Shown here piece by piece: positions 28,492 through 36,188 of a stretch of DNA of 64,000 bases. A model generated the notes under the pieces. It did no database searches and was not told the origin of the DNA. It saw nothing but the letters and a program-made list of their open reading frames with translations. How positions within the stretch are numbered: the first letter of the stretch is position 1; each line of letters opens with the position of its first letter. The translations under genes and the position numbers were made by a program. Source of the stretch: Arthrobacter sp. NicSoilB4 (GTDB lineage Bacteria; Actinomycetota; Actinomycetes; Actinomycetales; Micrococcaceae); NCBI RefSeq assembly GCF_019977335.1, contig NZ_AP024653.1, positions 1,302,001 to 1,366,000 of the forward strand, read 5' to 3'.

Positions 28492-28766
28492 GGTGTTGCT
28501 TCACGGGTGGGGCCGTCGGAATTGTCCGGCGGCCCCCCCAAGGTGCGGGGCCGTTGGATTTTTTCCGGCGGCCCCGCCCCTTCGCCGGACGGTTTTCGAT
28601 CTTCGATCGCAAACCGCCCGGCTCCGACAGGCCCGATGCCACTCCCTGGCCGCCGGAAAAAACCCAACGGGTCCGTCGTTGACTCGCCGTAGTGCGTGGC
28701 AGAAAACTGAAACGAGCGACCCCGCCTCACAGGCGCCGTCGTACATCCAAATTTTTAGGAGTGGAA
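28492..28766. repeat. infB–rbfA gap packed with inverted repeats
   Basis: There are four paired elements: GGGGCCG…CGGCCCC (about 28508-28536); GGGGCCG…CGGCCCC (about 28547-28575); a compound hairpin at 28585-28621 (CCGG, CGGTTT, CGATC, loop TTC, GATCG, AAACCG, CCGG); and a long-range inverted repeat of 23 bp, 28551-28573 with 28648-28670, with one mismatch. No U-tract follows the compound hairpin. Partial termination or RNA processing is plausible. Confidence 0.7.
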
Positions 28767-29276
28767 ATGGCTGATCCCGCACGGGCTGCCAAGTTGGCGC
28801 AGCGGATTAAGGTTGTTGTTGCTGAGGCGCTGGGCCGGAGGGTTAAGGATCCGCGGCTTGAGGGCGTCACTGTTACCGATGCGCGTGTGACCAACGATCT
28901 TCAGCACGCCACGGTCTACTACACGGTGTTTGGTGACCAGTTGGTCCAGGCCGAGGCCGCCAAGGGGCTTGAGAAAGCCAAGGGTGTGCTGCGTCAGGAA
29001 GTCGGGCGGAACATCACCGTGCGGCTGACTCCGACCCTGGAGTTCGTGGCGGACCAGATCCCGGTCAACGCCTCGAACCTCGAGGAACTGCTCCGCGCCG
29101 CGAAGAAGCGCGACGCCGAGGTGGCCGCACTCGCCGCCAGCGCCAAGCATGCCGGCGACGCCGACCCGTACAAGAGCGACACTCCGCAGGACGTGGAGCT
29201 CGACGAGGACGACTTCGATGAAGAGGACCTGGACCTCATCGATGAAGACGACGTCGACGAGGACAGCAACAAGTAG
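28767..29276 (+). CDS. rbfA: Ribosome-binding factor A
   Basis: This 169-aa 30S maturation factor acts on the 16S 5' helix. The KH-like domain covers about residues 1-115: MADPARAAKLAQRIKVVVAE, RLEGVTVTDARVTNDLQHATVYYTV and VRLTPTLEFVADQIP. The acidic tail (DEDDFDEEDLDLIDEDDVDE) is typical of actinobacteria. I chose ATG 28767, preceded by TTAGGAG; an earlier in-frame start adds a basic stretch not seen in the family. A bidirectional terminator follows. Confidence 0.95.
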   Translation: MADPARAAKLAQRIKVVVAEALGRRVKDPRLEGVTVTDARVTNDLQHATVYYTVFGDQLVQAEAAKGLEKAKGVLRQEVGRNITVRLTPTLEFVADQIPVNASNLEELLRAAKKRDAEVAALAASAKHAGDADPYKSDTPQDVELDEDDFDEEDLDLIDEDDVDEDSNK

Positions 29277-29306
29277 TCCAGCAGTATCGAAGGATTCTGC
29301 GACCAG

Positions 29307-29343
29307 GAAATGGCCGGCCCCCGTTGGGGGGACCGGCCATTTC
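29307..29343. terminator. Bidirectional terminator after rbfA
   Basis: GAAATGGCCGG … CCGGCCATTTC is an 11-bp stem extended by CCCC/GGGG, between convergent genes. The AAA and TTT at the ends give short A/U tracts in both directions. Confidence 0.85.
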
Positions 29344-29366
29344 TGTCTGACGGCTGGACGGATGCG

Positions 29367-30494
29367 TCAGTGGCCGTTGAGCTCCACGTACATGACCTGG
29401 CCGTCGGGCGGTCCGCCGGGTCCGGGCAGTGCGTTGACCGTGGCGTAGAGCGTGTGGCCGCGGAGGTCCACGTCGGCCGCGAAGCCGGAGGCGAGCACCA
29501 CTGTCTGTTCGCCCGAATCCGGGTCGACCTTGAGAACCCCGTCGCCGAAAAGCGAGGCAACATACAGGTCGCCGTTGTCGTCCAGGGCGAGTCCCGTGGG
29601 CGACATGATGTCCTCGGCCACGAGTTCAACCTCGTCCCCGTCCGGGCTCACCTTGAAGATCGCCCCACGGGCGCCGAGGGCCGGATCCTCAGGCCCGCCC
29701 GGGAGCAATGTGACGTAGAGCCAGCCGTCAGAGCCGACGGCGACATCGGTCGGGACGGGCTCGAAGTCGTACGTCGTTCCCACGACGCAGTCCGGCAGGC
29801 CGTTGGAAGCGGCAGCTTCCGGGGTGATCTTGTAGGGCCGCGGCGGAAGCACCGCGACGGTCCTGGTCTTTCCGCTCCCGGTGTCAACGGACACCACGCT
29901 GTTCGCCCCGGCATCCGCGACGTAGAGAGTCTCCTCGGTGAGGGCGATGCCGTACGGGTGCGAATCAATTTCACCGTTGTAGGTCTCGGGCATATTGGCG
30001 GGCAGCTGCGCCGCGCAACCTTCAGGCAGGTCCCGGAACCCGTAGACGATTGTCCCGTCGGCGTTGTCCTCTGTCTCCAAAGCGGCAAAGTCGCCCAGGG
30101 TCCGTTGGCTGCCTTCTTCGTCGATGATGCGGACGTGGCCGGCCAGCTCGGCGGGGTCCGGTCCGGCGCCCTGGCTCTCCAGGAAATACGTCGTCCCGTC
30201 CCGCTGGGCGTTGCCCGCAACGCTCCAGTCAGGTGTTTCGTAGAGGACTTCGTGGTTCCCCGCGGAGTCGACCCGGGTCAGCCGGCCTGCGAAGGACTCG
30301 CTCACAGTGACGGAGCCGTGGCGCCCGGCGCTCAGATGCAGCGGACCCACGAGCTTGCCGGTGAGCACAACGGGTTCCTTTTCGCCGGCGTTACCGCCAG
30401 CCACCTTGCCGGGCGCCGCGCCGGCGGCCGTCCCGGTGGTGAAAAGCACAGCTGCCGTGGCGGCCGTGGCTAGCAAGGACAATCTCTTTCTCAT
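29367..30494 (-). CDS. Secreted ScyD/ScyE-like beta-propeller protein
   Basis: This 375-aa protein has a classical signal peptide (MRKRLSLLATAATAAVLFTT … AGAA). It then has repeated beta-propeller blades marked by PYGIALTEETLYVADAGANSVV, PTDVAVGSDGWLYVTLLPGG and PTGLALDDNGDLYVASLFGDGV. The fold is as in the ScyD/ScyE family. The name comes from scytonemin genes in cyanobacteria, but actinobacterial members have no known role. I start at ATG 30494 (upstream GGGAGCC); longer in-frame extensions would put non-signal sequence before the signal peptide. Confidence 0.85.
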   Translation of the reverse strand: MRKRLSLLATAATAAVLFTTGTAAGAAPGKVAGGNAGEKEPVVLTGKLVGPLHLSAGRHGSVTVSESFAGRLTRVDSAGNHEVLYETPDWSVAGNAQRDGTTYFLESQGAGPDPAELAGHVRIIDEEGSQRTLGDFAALETEDNADGTIVYGFRDLPEGCAAQLPANMPETYNGEIDSHPYGIALTEETLYVADAGANSVVSVDTGSGKTRTVAVLPPRPYKITPEAAASNGLPDCVVGTTYDFEPVPTDVAVGSDGWLYVTLLPGGPEDPALGARGAIFKVSPDGDEVELVAEDIMSPTGLALDDNGDLYVASLFGDGVLKVDPDSGEQTVVLASGFAADVDLRGHTLYATVNALPGPGGPPDGQVMYVELNGH

Positions 30495-30668
30495 GGTTGG
30501 CTCCCGTGCAGAGTGATGAAATATCCACATCGTTGAGACCAATGAGACCGGTGTCATGGCGGCCGGAGATTTCACGGCGGCCTCCATAGCGGATACTAGG
30601 CCGTCGGAGCAGCAAAGTCGATGCTTCGCGGCAAACACTGAACCTCCGCAGCGGGCGGCGTTGCTGGC

Positions 30669-30680
30669 TATGATCGGAGC
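30669..30680 (+). promoter_or_regulatory. -10-like hexamer for leaderless deaminase gene
   Basis: TATGAT at 30669-30674 ends 6 nt before the ATG at 30681. The intervening CGGAGC could also act as a very close ribosome site, but its spacing would be too short. Confidence 0.5.
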
Positions 30681-31166
30681 ATGCTCACGCCACCGTCAGC
30701 TCGGGACATCAGCCGCTTCCTGGATCAGGCGATCCGGCTCGCCGCCGGGAGTGTGGCTGCGGGCGGCGGGCCGTTCGGGGCGCTGGTGGTCACCGCCGAC
30801 GGGCGGGTCCATGAGGGCGTCAACCGGGTCACGCGGGACAACGATCCCACGGCGCACGCCGAAGTGGTGGCCATCCGGACGGCCGCCGCTGCCTCCGCCA
30901 ACTTCGATCTCAGCGGCGCAGTGCTCTATGCCAGCTGTGAACCGTGCCCGCTGTGCCTCGCCGCTGCCCTCTGGGCCCGTGTGGGCAGCGTCCATTTCGC
31001 CGCGGACCGCCACGCGGCCGCTGCCGCCGGCTTTGACGACGCGCTCTTCTACGAGTATTTCGGCGGGACCCGGCCCGAACTCATGCCGGTGCTCCAAACA
31101 GCTGTCCCGGCGTCGGACGTTCCGTTCCAGGCGTGGCGCGACAACCCGGACCGCACCGAGTACTGA
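30681..31166 (+). CDS. Nucleoside/guanine deaminase (CDA superfamily)
   Basis: This 161-aa zinc hydrolase deaminates a nucleobase or nucleoside. Zinc ligands are His59 (with Glu61 as proton shuttle in TAHAEV) and Cys89/Cys92 in SCEPCPLC. GGGPFGALVV and ASANFDLSGAVLYAS match the guanine-deaminase-like group, which has a C-terminal aromatic tail (FQAWRDNPDRTEY). A tRNA adenosine deaminase role is less likely given that tail. It appears leaderless. Confidence 0.88.
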   Translation: MLTPPSARDISRFLDQAIRLAAGSVAAGGGPFGALVVTADGRVHEGVNRVTRDNDPTAHAEVVAIRTAAAASANFDLSGAVLYASCEPCPLCLAAALWARVGSVHFAADRHAAAAAGFDDALFYEYFGGTRPELMPVLQTAVPASDVPFQAWRDNPDRTEY

Positions 31167-31269
31167 GGCGGCGTCGGGGGCGGTCCGGGGGACTTTGGAC
31201 TCTATGCCCGCTCCGCGCCGGGGCGTCCCATGGAACCATGACTGCGGGGACTCGGGAAGGCGGCGGGCC

Positions 31270-31707
31270 GTGGGCTCCAGCCTGGTGAAGTGCCCCCATT
31301 GCGGGAAGACCAACCGGATTCCCGCGGCGGCAGCCGGCCACCCGCGCTGCGGCAACTGCCGCAACGACCTGCCCTGGATCGTCGAGGCAGGCGACGCCGA
31401 CTTTGCCGTCGTTGCCGAGCAGTCCTCGACGCCGGCCCTGATCGACTTCTGGGCGGCCTGGTGCGGGCCGTGCCGCATGGTCAGCCCCGTTCTCGACAAG
31501 CTCGCCCAGGAGCGCGCCGGCCGGGTCAAGCTTGTCAAGGTCGACGTCGACAAGTCACCGTCGCTCTCACAGCGCTTCGACATCCAGGCCATTCCGACCA
31601 TGCTGCTGATCAGGGACGGCAAAGTTGTGGCCCGCCAGACGGGTGCTCCGCCGGCGGCAGCCCTGCGCCAATGGCTCGACGGCGCGCTGGCGCCGGGCCG
31701 CCCGTGA
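31270..31707 (+). CDS. Thioredoxin with N-terminal zinc ribbon (thioredoxin-2 type)
   Basis: This 145-aa redox protein has N-terminal CxxC pairs Cys8/Cys11 (KCPHCGK) and Cys27/Cys30 (RCGNCR), which form a zinc ribbon as in TrxC. A full thioredoxin domain follows with active site WCGPC at 64-68 and the cis-Pro loop QAIPTMLLI. TrxC-type proteins respond to oxidative stress. GTG 31270 has GGGAAGG 9 nt upstream. The Trypco1-like gene starts 28 nt downstream and probably shares the transcript. Confidence 0.9.
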   Translation: MGSSLVKCPHCGKTNRIPAAAAGHPRCGNCRNDLPWIVEAGDADFAVVAEQSSTPALIDFWAAWCGPCRMVSPVLDKLAQERAGRVKLVKVDVDKSPSLSQRFDIQAIPTMLLIRDGKVVARQTGAPPAAALRQWLDGALAPGRP

Positions 31708-31735
31708 CCGTCCCAACGGCGAGATGGAGGAAGCA

Positions 31736-32095
31736 ATGACGGAAATACTGCGCTACGAAGTGGGTTCCGGGACCGTGCTGGTCGAGGCTGCGGACAACAG
31801 CTTCGGCGTCGAACGGCCCGCACGGAACGAACAGGGGATCACGGACGCCGGGCGGCGGCTTGAAGATGCCCTCTCCGCCATCCGGCCGGCCGCGCACGCG
31901 GCGGCGGAAGTCCTGAAGGAAGTCGGCGCGGAGCGCCTGGAACTTCAGTTCGGCGTGAAGTTGGCCGGTGAGGCGGGGGCGATCATCGCGCAGAACTGCT
32001 CCGAGGGCCACTTCGTCGTGACGATGTCGTTCTCGCACGCGCCCGCGGCGGCACACGTGGCGCATGTGGCGCCGGAGGAAGAAATCATGCTGTGA
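31736..32095 (+). CDS. Trypco1-like (CU044_2847 family) protein
   Basis: This 119-aa protein has the pattern of the trypsin-co-occurring domain 1. An N-terminal strand pair (ILRYEVGSGTVLVEAAD) leads to helices with GRRLEDALSAIRPAAHAAAEV, then the diagnostic ERLELQFGVKLAGEAGAIIA followed by HFVVTMSF. This domain is frequently found near trypsin-like proteases and NTPase conflict systems. Here no protease is adjacent. The start has a GGAGG 5 nt upstream; an earlier ATG at 31724 is possible. Family assignment is by eye. Confidence 0.65.
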   Translation: MTEILRYEVGSGTVLVEAADNSFGVERPARNEQGITDAGRRLEDALSAIRPAAHAAAEVLKEVGAERLELQFGVKLAGEAGAIIAQNCSEGHFVVTMSFSHAPAAAHVAHVAPEEEIML

Positions 32096-32184
32096 GCAAT
32101 GCCCGCCGCGCCGACTGGGCGGCTGCACCGCCTGGGCGGGAACCCGGACTGGGCGGCCGCGCGGAACGCCGGGTGGCCGTGCCG

Positions 32185-32394
32185 TCAGCGGCTCTTGCTT
32201 CGCGCTCCCCGGGCGCCCAGGCCACCCAGGAAGGGCGAGCCCACCCCCAGCAGGAAGCCGAAGTCATACCAGTTTCCCGCGCGGGCCGAGTTGTAGAACG
32301 GGAACTCGCTCCACTGCCCGAAGACGTGGGCGATCAGCACGATCCATGCCGTAAGCCCGTTCCAGATACCCCACAACAAGTCCTGCCACCACAT
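32185..32394 (-). CDS. Small membrane protein, 69 aa
   Basis: This short gene is hidden inside a longer open frame. It begins MWWQDLLWGIWNGLTAWIVL and contains one strong TM helix, then FGQWSEFPFYNSARAGNWYDFG and a second hydrophobic stretch (FLLGVGSPFLGGLG) with a basic tail. The ATG at 32394 has an excellent ribosome site (GGGAGG, 6 nt upstream). Trp/aromatic content is high and unlike the GC-driven shadows. The function is unknown; a small two-helix membrane peptide of this kind is often a regulator or stress protein. Confidence 0.75.
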   Translation of the reverse strand: MWWQDLLWGIWNGLTAWIVLIAHVFGQWSEFPFYNSARAGNWYDFGFLLGVGSPFLGGLGARGARSKSR

Positions 32395-32551
32395 GTAGAC
32401 CTCCCTGACCGAACCCGGAAACTCCAGTCCCCGCAAGTCCCTGCGCGTCCCCGCACTTTCCGGGACGGCGCGCGAAGAGCACGCGTTGCGCTCAGGGTAG
32501 GCGCTGCAGGCTCCCCGCGGTAGGGGACTGGGGCCCGCTGGTCCCAGCGTC

Positions 32552-33709
32552 TCAGCCCACCCGGGCGGGGAGCCGGCCGAGGCCCTCCACCAGCTCAGCC
32601 TGGCTGCTGCACAACGCAATCCGGATCCAGCCCTCGCCGATCGAGCCGAAGGCCGTGCCGGGGGCGAAAGCCACGCCGGAATCGGCGAGGAAGCGGCGGA
32701 CCCAGGAGCGGACGTCCCCGCCGCTGACGTGGGACACATCAGCCCAAAGGTAAAAGGCACCCTGCGCCGTGAGGAACGGGATCCCCTTGGACTCCAACAC
32801 CGCCGAGGCCGCGTCCCGGTTGGCCCGGTAGTGCCCGTGGGCGTGGCTGACATAGTCCTGCGGGCCGGTGAGTGCGGCCAGCGCCGCGTACTGCGAAGGC
32901 GACGCGACACAGGAGACAATCGCCTCCATCACGTTGTTCATCTTCTGCTCCAGGCCGGGCGGGCAGATCAGGGCACCGATGCGCAGGCCGGTCAGGCCGT
33001 AGGTTTTGGACAGGGTCAGGGAGGTGAACACGCGGGCCTCGCCCGGGACGTCGCTGTCGAAGCGGGCCGGGCTCACATGCGGTACGTCGTACGTGAACGC
33101 CTCGTAGCATTCGTCGGAAATGATCCACAGATCGTGCCGGACCGCCAGTTCCACGAGGCTGCGGGTGAGCTCCTCACCCAGCACGGCACCCAGCGGGTTG
33201 GACGGCGAGTTGAGGATCAGCACCTTGGTCCGCGGCGTGATGAGCTCCTCGATGTCCGAGATCCGGGGTTGGAAGTCGTGGTCCGGGTACAGCGGGTACT
33301 GCACGGGGACGGCGTGCAGCAGGCTGCTGGTCATGGCGAACGTGGGATAGCCCGGATTGGGGATCAGGATTTCGTCGCCCGGGGAGAGCAGGAGGCTCAT
33401 CGCGAAGTGCAGGCCCTGCTGGGCGCCGTCGACGACGTACACGCGGTCCGCTCCGACCGGCGTCGCGTTGTGTTCGCGGAACCTTGCCGCGAACGCCTCG
33501 CGCAGGGCCGGGATGCCGGCGTTGGGGGTGTAGTTCGTTTCGTCGCGGTGCAGGCAGGCCATCCCGGCCTCGAGGATGTGGCGGGGGACCGCGAAGCCCG
33601 GTTCCCCGATGCTCAGGACGATGGCGCCGGGCGTTCCCCAGGCGGCTTCGGTGATCTCGCGGATCTGGTTGATGGGGACGTCGCGGACGTGGGCGGCAAG
33701 CTCGGGCAT
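32552..33709 (-). CDS. Class I/II PLP-dependent aminotransferase
   Basis: This ~385-aa fold-type I aminotransferase shows SIGEPGFAVP, the PLP-phosphate and ring segments (VVDGAQQGLHFAMSLLL), LNSPSNPLGAVL (Asn for PLP), DECYEAF, and the Schiff-base Lys in TLSKTYGLTGLRIG. The last conserved Arg is in WIRIALC. The amino donor and acceptor cannot be inferred. MADMPELAAHV can begin at 33718 or, with the second ATG, at 33709. TAGGAT lies exactly 7 nt before the latter, so I chose it as a leaderless start. Confidence 0.92.
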   Translation of the reverse strand: MPELAAHVRDVPINQIREITEAAWGTPGAIVLSIGEPGFAVPRHILEAGMACLHRDETNYTPNAGIPALREAFAARFREHNATPVGADRVYVVDGAQQGLHFAMSLLLSPGDEILIPNPGYPTFAMTSSLLHAVPVQYPLYPDHDFQPRISDIEELITPRTKVLILNSPSNPLGAVLGEELTRSLVELAVRHDLWIISDECYEAFTYDVPHVSPARFDSDVPGEARVFTSLTLSKTYGLTGLRIGALICPPGLEQKMNNVMEAIVSCVASPSQYAALAALTGPQDYVSHAHGHYRANRDAASAVLESKGIPFLTAQGAFYLWADVSHVSGGDVRSWVRRFLADSGVAFAPGTAFGSIGEGWIRIALCSSQAELVEGLGRLPARVG

Positions 33710-33722
33710 GTCTGCCATCCTA
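33710..33722 (-). promoter_or_regulatory. -10-like hexamer for leaderless aminotransferase gene
   Basis: On the minus strand TAGGAT (33722-33717) ends 7 nt before the ATG at 33709; the other ATG at 33718 overlaps the hexamer itself. Confidence 0.45.
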
Positions 33723-33791
33723 GCCGCCGCGGTCAGCGGTGCCCCGGGGGACGTGCGCTGCTCCCGGCGCAAGGGGCGGCTCCGGCGCAGA

Positions 33792-33804
33792 TATACTGGG
33801 AAGC
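33792..33804 (+). promoter_or_regulatory. -10 element for leaderless truB
   Basis: TATACT at 33792-33797, close to consensus, ends 7 nt before the truB GTG, which places the transcription start at the start codon. Confidence 0.6.
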
Positions 33805-34773
33805 GTGCTTTCTGGACTGGTAATAGTGGACAAGCCGCAAGGCTGGACCAGCCACGATGTGGTTGGACGGATGCGGCGGCTCGCCGGTACCCGAAAGGTG
33901 GGCCACGCCGGAACTCTGGATCCCATGGCCACGGGCGTCCTGGTGGTCGGCATCAACAAGGCCACCCGGCTGCTCACTTACATCGTCGGCACCTCTAAGA
34001 CCTACACGGCCACCATCCGCCTGGGCGAATCAACTGTCACCGACGACGCCGAGGGCGAGGTCACAGCCACCCGCAGCGCCGCCTCGGTCACCGAGGAAGC
34101 GGTGCGCACCGGCGTCGCGGCCCTGACCGGGGAGATCGAACAGGTTCCCAGCAGCGTCAGCGCCATCAAGGTCAACGGCGAACGCGCCTACGCCCGCGTC
34201 CGGTCCGGCGAAGAGGTCAAGCTGGCCGCCCGGCCGGTCACCATCCACCGCTTCGAGGTGCACGGACTCCGTCCGGCGCGCGGCGGCGAGGCCCTGGACG
34301 TGGATGTCCTCGATGTTGATGTCACGGTGGAGTGCTCCTCGGGCACGTACATCCGGGCGCTGGCCCGCGACCTTGGCGAGGCGCTCGGCGTCGGCGGCCA
34401 CCTGACGGCGCTGCGCCGGACCCAGGTGGGCCCCTACACGCTGGACCAGGCGCACACCCTCGAACAGCTTGCCGAGGAGCTGGACGTGCTGGAGATGTCC
34501 CAGGCCGCACGGGCACTGATGCCCAACCGTGAACTCAGCGATGAAGAGACCACGGAGATTTCCTTCGGCCGCCGGATCGCCGCGGGCGTGGCCGCGGGGA
34601 CGCCGGATGCAGCCACTCCGGAGAAACCCGCCGCGGCCTTCGCCCCTGACGGCACACTCGTGGCGCTGCTCGCTGACAAGGGCAGCTACGCCAAGCCGGT
34701 GCTGGTCTTCGCGCCGGACAACGAGAAGCGCGCTCCGAAACAGCCGACGGCGGAACAGCAGGCCGGGCAGTAG
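33805..34773 (+). CDS. truB: tRNA pseudouridine(55) synthase
   Basis: This 322-aa enzyme makes pseudouridine 55 in the tRNA T-loop. It shows SGLVIVDKPQGWTSHDVV at the N-terminus, the catalytic Asp39 in GHAGTLDPMATG, KTYTATIRLG and the RSGEEV region, with a C-terminal PUA-like extension. GTG 33805 matches family N-termini; an in-frame extension upstream crosses the promoter. It is separated from rbfA by an accessory segment, whereas in many actinobacteria the two are close. Its stop TAG overlaps the next GTG (TAGTG). Confidence 0.96.
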   Translation: MLSGLVIVDKPQGWTSHDVVGRMRRLAGTRKVGHAGTLDPMATGVLVVGINKATRLLTYIVGTSKTYTATIRLGESTVTDDAEGEVTATRSAASVTEEAVRTGVAALTGEIEQVPSSVSAIKVNGERAYARVRSGEEVKLAARPVTIHRFEVHGLRPARGGEALDVDVLDVDVTVECSSGTYIRALARDLGEALGVGGHLTALRRTQVGPYTLDQAHTLEQLAEELDVLEMSQAARALMPNRELSDEETTEISFGRRIAAGVAAGTPDAATPEKPAAAFAPDGTLVALLADKGSYAKPVLVFAPDNEKRAPKQPTAEQQAGQ

Positions 34774-35126
34774 TGGACGCGTATTTTTACATCATCCTGG
34801 TAGTTGGGCTGGTCTCCACCGTCATCTGTCTCATCGCGGGCATCCTCAAGAAGGCCCCGAATGACACAACAATCCTCTCGGTGGCCGCCGTCGAACTGTC
34901 CCTGCTGGTGTACCTGGTCGGTTCGATTGTCCGGGTCGCGGCCGGGGAGCAGATCGCGGGCGAGCCGTGGGAGTTCTGGGGCTACCTGTTGACGGCACTC
35001 CTGCTGCCGGTCGGGGCGGTGTACTGGGCCATCCTGGAACGCACCCGGTGGAGCAACTTCGTGCTGGCCGCCGTCGGCGTCACCGCCCTGGTGATGGCGG
35101 CCCGAATGAATCAGATTTGGTATTGA
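34773..35126 (+). CDS. Four-TM membrane protein downstream of truB
   Basis: This 117-aa protein has four predicted helices: FYIILVVGLVSTVICLIAG, ILSVAAVELSLLVYLVGSIV, WGYLLTALLLPVGAVYWAIL and VLAAVGVTALVMAARM. No known motif is seen. GTG at 34773 overlaps the truB stop by one base, so translation is coupled. With the next gene it forms a small membrane pair found after truB. Confidence 0.75.
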   Translation: MDAYFYIILVVGLVSTVICLIAGILKKAPNDTTILSVAAVELSLLVYLVGSIVRVAAGEQIAGEPWEFWGYLLTALLLPVGAVYWAILERTRWSNFVLAAVGVTALVMAARMNQIWY

Positions 35127-35127
35127 C

Positions 35128-35682
35128 ATGGAAGAGGCAAAGAACGTGACGGCGAAACCTTCGCACGAGGACACCGGAACGACGCCGGGAGCGGTCCCGG
35201 CGGACGCTGCCCCGGCCGGCTCCAATGCTGCCGGCTCCGGCAGCCCGGGTCCCGGCACCGCCGGTTCCAGTCGGGCGGCAACGGACACGCGCAACACCGG
35301 CCCCGGCCGGCTCCTGATCGCCGTCTACGCCGTGTTCGCGATTTCGGCGACAGCCCGGGCGGGATACCAGATCCTCACCAAGTTCTCGGAAGCCCCACTG
35401 GCCTACCTGCTGTCGGCGTTCGCCGCCGTCGTCTATCTCGTGGCGACAGTGTCCCTGGCGAAGTCCGGACGCACCTGGTTCAAGGTGTCCGTCGCGGCTG
35501 TGCTCGTGGAACTCGTGGGCGTCCTGGTGGTCGGGGCGCTGAGCGTGTTCGATTCCGTGAACTTCCCGCATGAGACCGTCTGGTCCCTGTTCGGCCGCGG
35601 CTATGCGTTCATCCCGCTGTTGCTGCCGATCCTGGGCCTGATCTGGCTGTACCGCCGCCGTCCCGCGCCGAAGCAGGCCTAA
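35128..35682 (+). CDS. Membrane protein with disordered N-terminus
   Basis: This protein of up to 184 residues has an N-terminal ~55 residues rich in Ala, Pro, Gly, Ser and Thr (disordered). Four TM segments follow (LLIAVYAVFAISATARAGY, LAYLLSAFAAVVYLVATVSL, VSVAAVLVELVGVLVVGALS and FIPLLLPILGLIWLYRRR). The ATG at 35128 lies 1 nt after the previous stop. GTG at 35146 has a better ribosome site (GGAAGAGG) and may be the true start. Its 3' end overlaps the convergent VOC gene by 4 nt. The function is unknown. Confidence 0.7.
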   Translation: MEEAKNVTAKPSHEDTGTTPGAVPADAAPAGSNAAGSGSPGPGTAGSSRAATDTRNTGPGRLLIAVYAVFAISATARAGYQILTKFSEAPLAYLLSAFAAVVYLVATVSLAKSGRTWFKVSVAAVLVELVGVLVVGALSVFDSVNFPHETVWSLFGRGYAFIPLLLPILGLIWLYRRRPAPKQA

Positions 35683-36116
35683 GCGTCCTCGTCCGCGGGC
35701 TGGTCCAGTTCCTGGAACAGCGTGATTTGGAGTCCGGCCGGGCCGTTCAGCCGTGCGTTCAGCGAGCGCCACGGTGTTTCCCGTGGTTCGGCGATGAGTG
35801 TCCCGCCTGCGTCCGCGAGGTCTCGTGCCGCTGATTCCGCGTCGCCAACATCAAAGGCGACCCGGATCCGGGCGCTCGGCTGGCCGTCGGCTTCCACCTG
35901 GTCGATGTACCTGACCTGCGCCGGGTTGGAGAGTTCCAGGGTGGCCCGGCCCGCTTCCAGGATCGTGATGCGTGCGTCCCCCTCGCTGGGGACCACCTCA
36001 CGCTCCACGAGTCCGAGGACATCCCGGTAGAAGGTCGCTGCGGCGTCGTAGTCCTCTGTTTCGACGACGAGTCTTAGTTGCCGGACGGGAGGCGGGGTTT
36101 CGTTGTCGGTAGTCAT
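35679..36116 (-). CDS. VOC (glyoxalase/bleomycin-resistance) superfamily protein
   Basis: This 145-aa protein has paired beta-alpha-beta-beta-beta modules. The first is RQLRLVVETEDYDAAATFYRDVLGL; the second starts SARIRVAFDVGDAESAARDLADAG and ends LQITLFQEL, with a Glu in the usual metal position. Such proteins act as dioxygenases, isomerases or binding proteins; no specific role is visible. It appears leaderless. Confidence 0.88.
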   Translation of the reverse strand: MTTDNETPPPVRQLRLVVETEDYDAAATFYRDVLGLVEREVVPSEGDARITILEAGRATLELSNPAQVRYIDQVEADGQPSARIRVAFDVGDAESAARDLADAGGTLIAEPRETPWRSLNARLNGPAGLQITLFQELDQPADEDA

Positions 36117-36128
36117 ACCGGAACCCTA
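36117..36128 (-). promoter_or_regulatory. -10-like hexamer for leaderless VOC gene
   Basis: On the minus strand TAGGGT (36128-36123) ends 6 nt before the ATG at 36116. Confidence 0.45.
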
Positions 36129-36188
36129 GGCCTGATTGTTCCGGTGCGGAATGCCCGGTTTTGCTTGCCGGCGGCCGCGCGGCGGGGC

